This document shows, piece by piece, positions 42,201-43,895 of a stretch of DNA of 43,895 bases. The stretch is from Candidatus Multivorans thiocomprendens (GTDB taxonomy: Bacteria > Acidobacteriota > Thermoanaerobaculia > Multivoradales > Multivoraceae), in the NCBI GenBank assembly GCA_027493375.1, contig JAPVWO010000059.1, forward strand, positions 70,507-114,401. The letters run 5' to 3'. The translations under genes and the position numbers were made by a program. Positions within the stretch are counted from its first letter, which is position 1; every line of letters begins with the position of its first letter. The notes under the pieces were generated by a model. The model was not told the DNA's origin, did no database searches, and saw nothing but the letters and a program-made list of their open reading frames with translations.

Positions 42201-43825
42201 CGACGTCCGACCTTCCCGAGGAGAGTCGACCGCCGGCGTGAAGGGTCCAGCCCTCCTCGCCCTCCCCCTTCGTGAAGATCTCGAAGGGACGTTCCGCGAG
42301 GTCGTCCGAGCCGTCCAGAACGAACTGCAGGGTGCGGCCTCCGCCGCCCGCTCCGCTTTCCGGATCCTCCTCGTCGAGCATCAGCGGGCTGTAGATCTGC
42401 AGCTCGTCCACGACCGCCGGCCCGTCGCCCTGGCTCAGCGCCACCGAGACCGCCATCCCGCCGTGGAGTCCGCCGGGGACGACGACCTGCTCGTAGACCA
42501 GGTGATCGAGCAGCCACGCGGGATCGGAGGCGAACACTTCCGTCTCGAACATGACCTCGCCGCGGGGCGACTCGTGGCGCACGCCGAGCAGCGGATGTCC
42601 GTCGGCCTTGTGGCGGCGCTTCGATGACCGGACCCAGTGCTGGATGCGCTGGAACGGATAGCCCGGCAGGGTGATCCGGCGCCGCTCCTCGCCGGCGAAG
42701 AGGCCCGCGAACTGGATGTCGAGGCCGGCCTCCCAGGCGCCGGCGACGGCCTCGGTGAAGCCCCCGCTGGTGTCGATGGGCGGTTCCTCGGCGTCGCGGG
42801 GCGGACGCCGCAGACTGGCGAGAACCGGCGGGGATCCCGCCGGCGCCGACGCGGGCCAGATCATCGAGACGACTGGGCCCAGTACGGCGTGGGGGCCGAT
42901 CTCCACGACCGCGTCCACTCCCATCTCGGCCAGGGTCTCGACGCTCGCCCGAAACGCCACCGGCTCGCGGGCGTGGCGACGCCAGTACGCGGCGTCCATC
43001 CGGTCGTCCGGGTCGAGCAGGCGGCCGGTGATGTTGCTGACCAGGGGGACGGAGGGGGCCGGAGGCGAGGGCGCGATCTCGTTGACGGCGGCTTCCAGCT
43101 CGTCCAGGGCGGGTTCGATCAGGGCGCTGTGGTACGCGGGACTCCGGCGCAACCGGTGCGTCTTGACGCCCTCAGCTTCTAAGCGGGCGAGCACCGCGTC
43201 GAGTTCGGCGGCCGGCCCGCTCACGACCTGCTGCGCTCCGTTGTCGACGGCGACCGAGAGGTCCGCGTCGTCCGAGCCGGCGTTGTGCTCGGCCACCGCT
43301 TCGGCGACGCGGGAGGCGGGGGCGAAGACGGCGGCCATCGCGCCGTCGGCCCGCGTGGCGCCCATCAGAGTGCCGCGGGCTGAGGCGTATTGAAGACCCT
43401 GCTCGAGGGTGAAGCCGCCCGCCGCTTGCGCCGCCGCGATCTCGCCCAGGCTGTGGCCGACGACGACGCTCGGCCGGACGCCCAGGCTGTCCCAGAGTGC
43501 GACCAGCGCGCACTCCAGGGAGTAGATGGCGGGCTGGGTCCAGGTCGGTTCGTCGAGCAGGCCGTCGGTCCCGTTCTCTCCGAACATGACGTCCAGCAGC
43601 GAGACCTCGCGATCCTCGGAGAGCAGCCGGTCACAGCGGTCGAGCACCGAGCGGAACACGGGCTCTCGTTCGTACAGGGCCCTGCCCATTCCGGGCCATT
43701 GACTGGCCTGGCCGGTGAAGACGAAGGCCACCTTCTGGGCTCCCCGGGGCGTGTCGCCGCCTTCGCCGGCGGCCAGGTGCTCCAGTTGCTGCCGGAGCTG
43801 GGCTAGCAGTCTGTCGGACTTGGCG
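39300..43825 (-). pseudogene. Decayed modular polyketide synthase (AT-DH-psiKR-ER-psiAT)
   Basis: Reading leftwards, a frame opening after a TAA near 43826 starts inside a KS-AT linker, so the KS is missing. An AT follows (FVFTGQASQWPGMG, active site GHSLGE, SPAYHS), then a DH whose first motif has H and P but Glu in place of Gly (HLVYEQVVVPGG) and whose second is LDGCFQ. Near 41145 one base is missing and the frame shifts; the KR structural half (GVWFVTRGAQ) and ER start are in the new frame. Near 40697 one extra base restores it (GLNFR to PMSIGAVSTGGEIG), and the ER has GAGGVGLAAIQLA. At about 40066 the ER ends abruptly in another frame, mid-AT (SADLDDPAWAYPAVYALEC), where GHSxG has become GFDAG. 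KR catalytic half and ACP are absent. Confidence 0.8.
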
Positions 43826-43858
43826 GGTTAGTGTTTCGTTGTCAGTGGAGGGAGATCG

Positions 43859-43895
43859 ATGACGAAGTTCATAGCTGCTCATCGGGACCAGCCGT
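43859..43895 (+). CDS. Start of a plus-strand gene, possibly a transposase, cut by right edge
   Basis: GGAGGGAG followed after four bases by ATG 43859 encodes MTKFIAAHRDQP before the window ends. This N-terminus is reminiscent of transposases of the IS1182 or IS3 groups, but 12 residues cannot decide. It starts about 30 nt from the truncated 5' end of the polyketide synthase, on the opposite strand, as expected if a mobile element inserted there. Confidence 0.3.
   Translation, partial: MTKFIAAHRDQP

Noticed and set aside
41257..42627. 456-codon plus-strand frame opposite the polyketide synthase
   Set aside because: The minus strand has AT and DH motifs; the plus-strand product has none.

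Overview
The window is a GC-rich (roughly two-thirds GC by eye), densely packed bacterial chromosome segment. Many genes overlap by 4 nt (ATGA, GTGA or TTGA) and TTG/GTG starts are frequent. Gene content fits a Gram-negative lineage such as Acidobacteriota: lipoprotein RlpA, an IspD-IspF fusion, a eukaryote-type adenylosuccinate lyase, the rplM-rpsI-rpsB-tsf-pyrH-frr order, and secreted RidA and ThuA proteins. The phylum is an inference from gene style, not proven.

Region 1 (1-17.4 kb) is mostly housekeeping. On the minus strand are a diguanylate cyclase cut by the left edge and an atypical SDR overlapping a molybdopterin oxidoreductase. On the plus strand follow rsmA, ftsK and a coupled fmt-rsmB pair, then the HU gene with a strong promoter that overlaps a nested palindrome, a long structured leader and two strong hairpins after the stop. 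Next come a family-2 glycosyltransferase, moaC, a NamZ/DUF1343 protein, serA, and the minus-strand genes argF, purB and rlpA. Four tandem 11-bp repeats precede argF.

Region 2 (17.5-25.7 kb) holds rdgB and coaE, converging with a short overlap, then the translation operon from a TTGACA-17-TACGAT promoter (rplM, rpsI, rpsB with a long acidic tail, tsf, pyrH, frr), then ispDF and rlmB, then tRNA-Thr(TGT), tRNA-Tyr(GTA) and tRNA-Gly(TCC). The gaps carry palindromic elements: a 25-bp inverted-repeat element before ispDF, a two-hairpin repeat present twice (pyrH-frr gap and after the tRNAs), and an inverted copy of the tRNA-Gly 3' end.

Region 3 (25.7-39.3 kb) is accessory. It contains a secreted RidA-like protein, a secreted ThuA-domain protein, a SulP-STAS-cNMP transporter translationally coupled to a lipase-maturation-factor-like membrane protein, and a PLP aminotransferase. 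Then comes an unfamiliar three-gene cassette: two tandem secreted paralogs of unknown family and a 905-residue secreted metzincin-like protein with PPC, Fn3 and Ig-like modules. This cassette is visibly less GC-rich than the surrounding genes and carries a remnant of a further paralog copy. It is my best candidate for an undescribed system. A CitE-like lyase, a stand-alone acyl carrier protein and an Sfp-type phosphopantetheinyl transferase follow.

Region 4 (39.3-43.9 kb) is a decayed modular polyketide synthase on the minus strand: AT-DH-psiKR-ER running directly into a second, catalytically dead AT. It has no KS, two compensating 1-nt frameshifts, and a chimeric ER/AT junction. At its truncated 5' end a plus-strand gene with a strong ribosome site starts and leaves the window; its first residues look transposase-like, which suggests a mobile element truncated the synthase.
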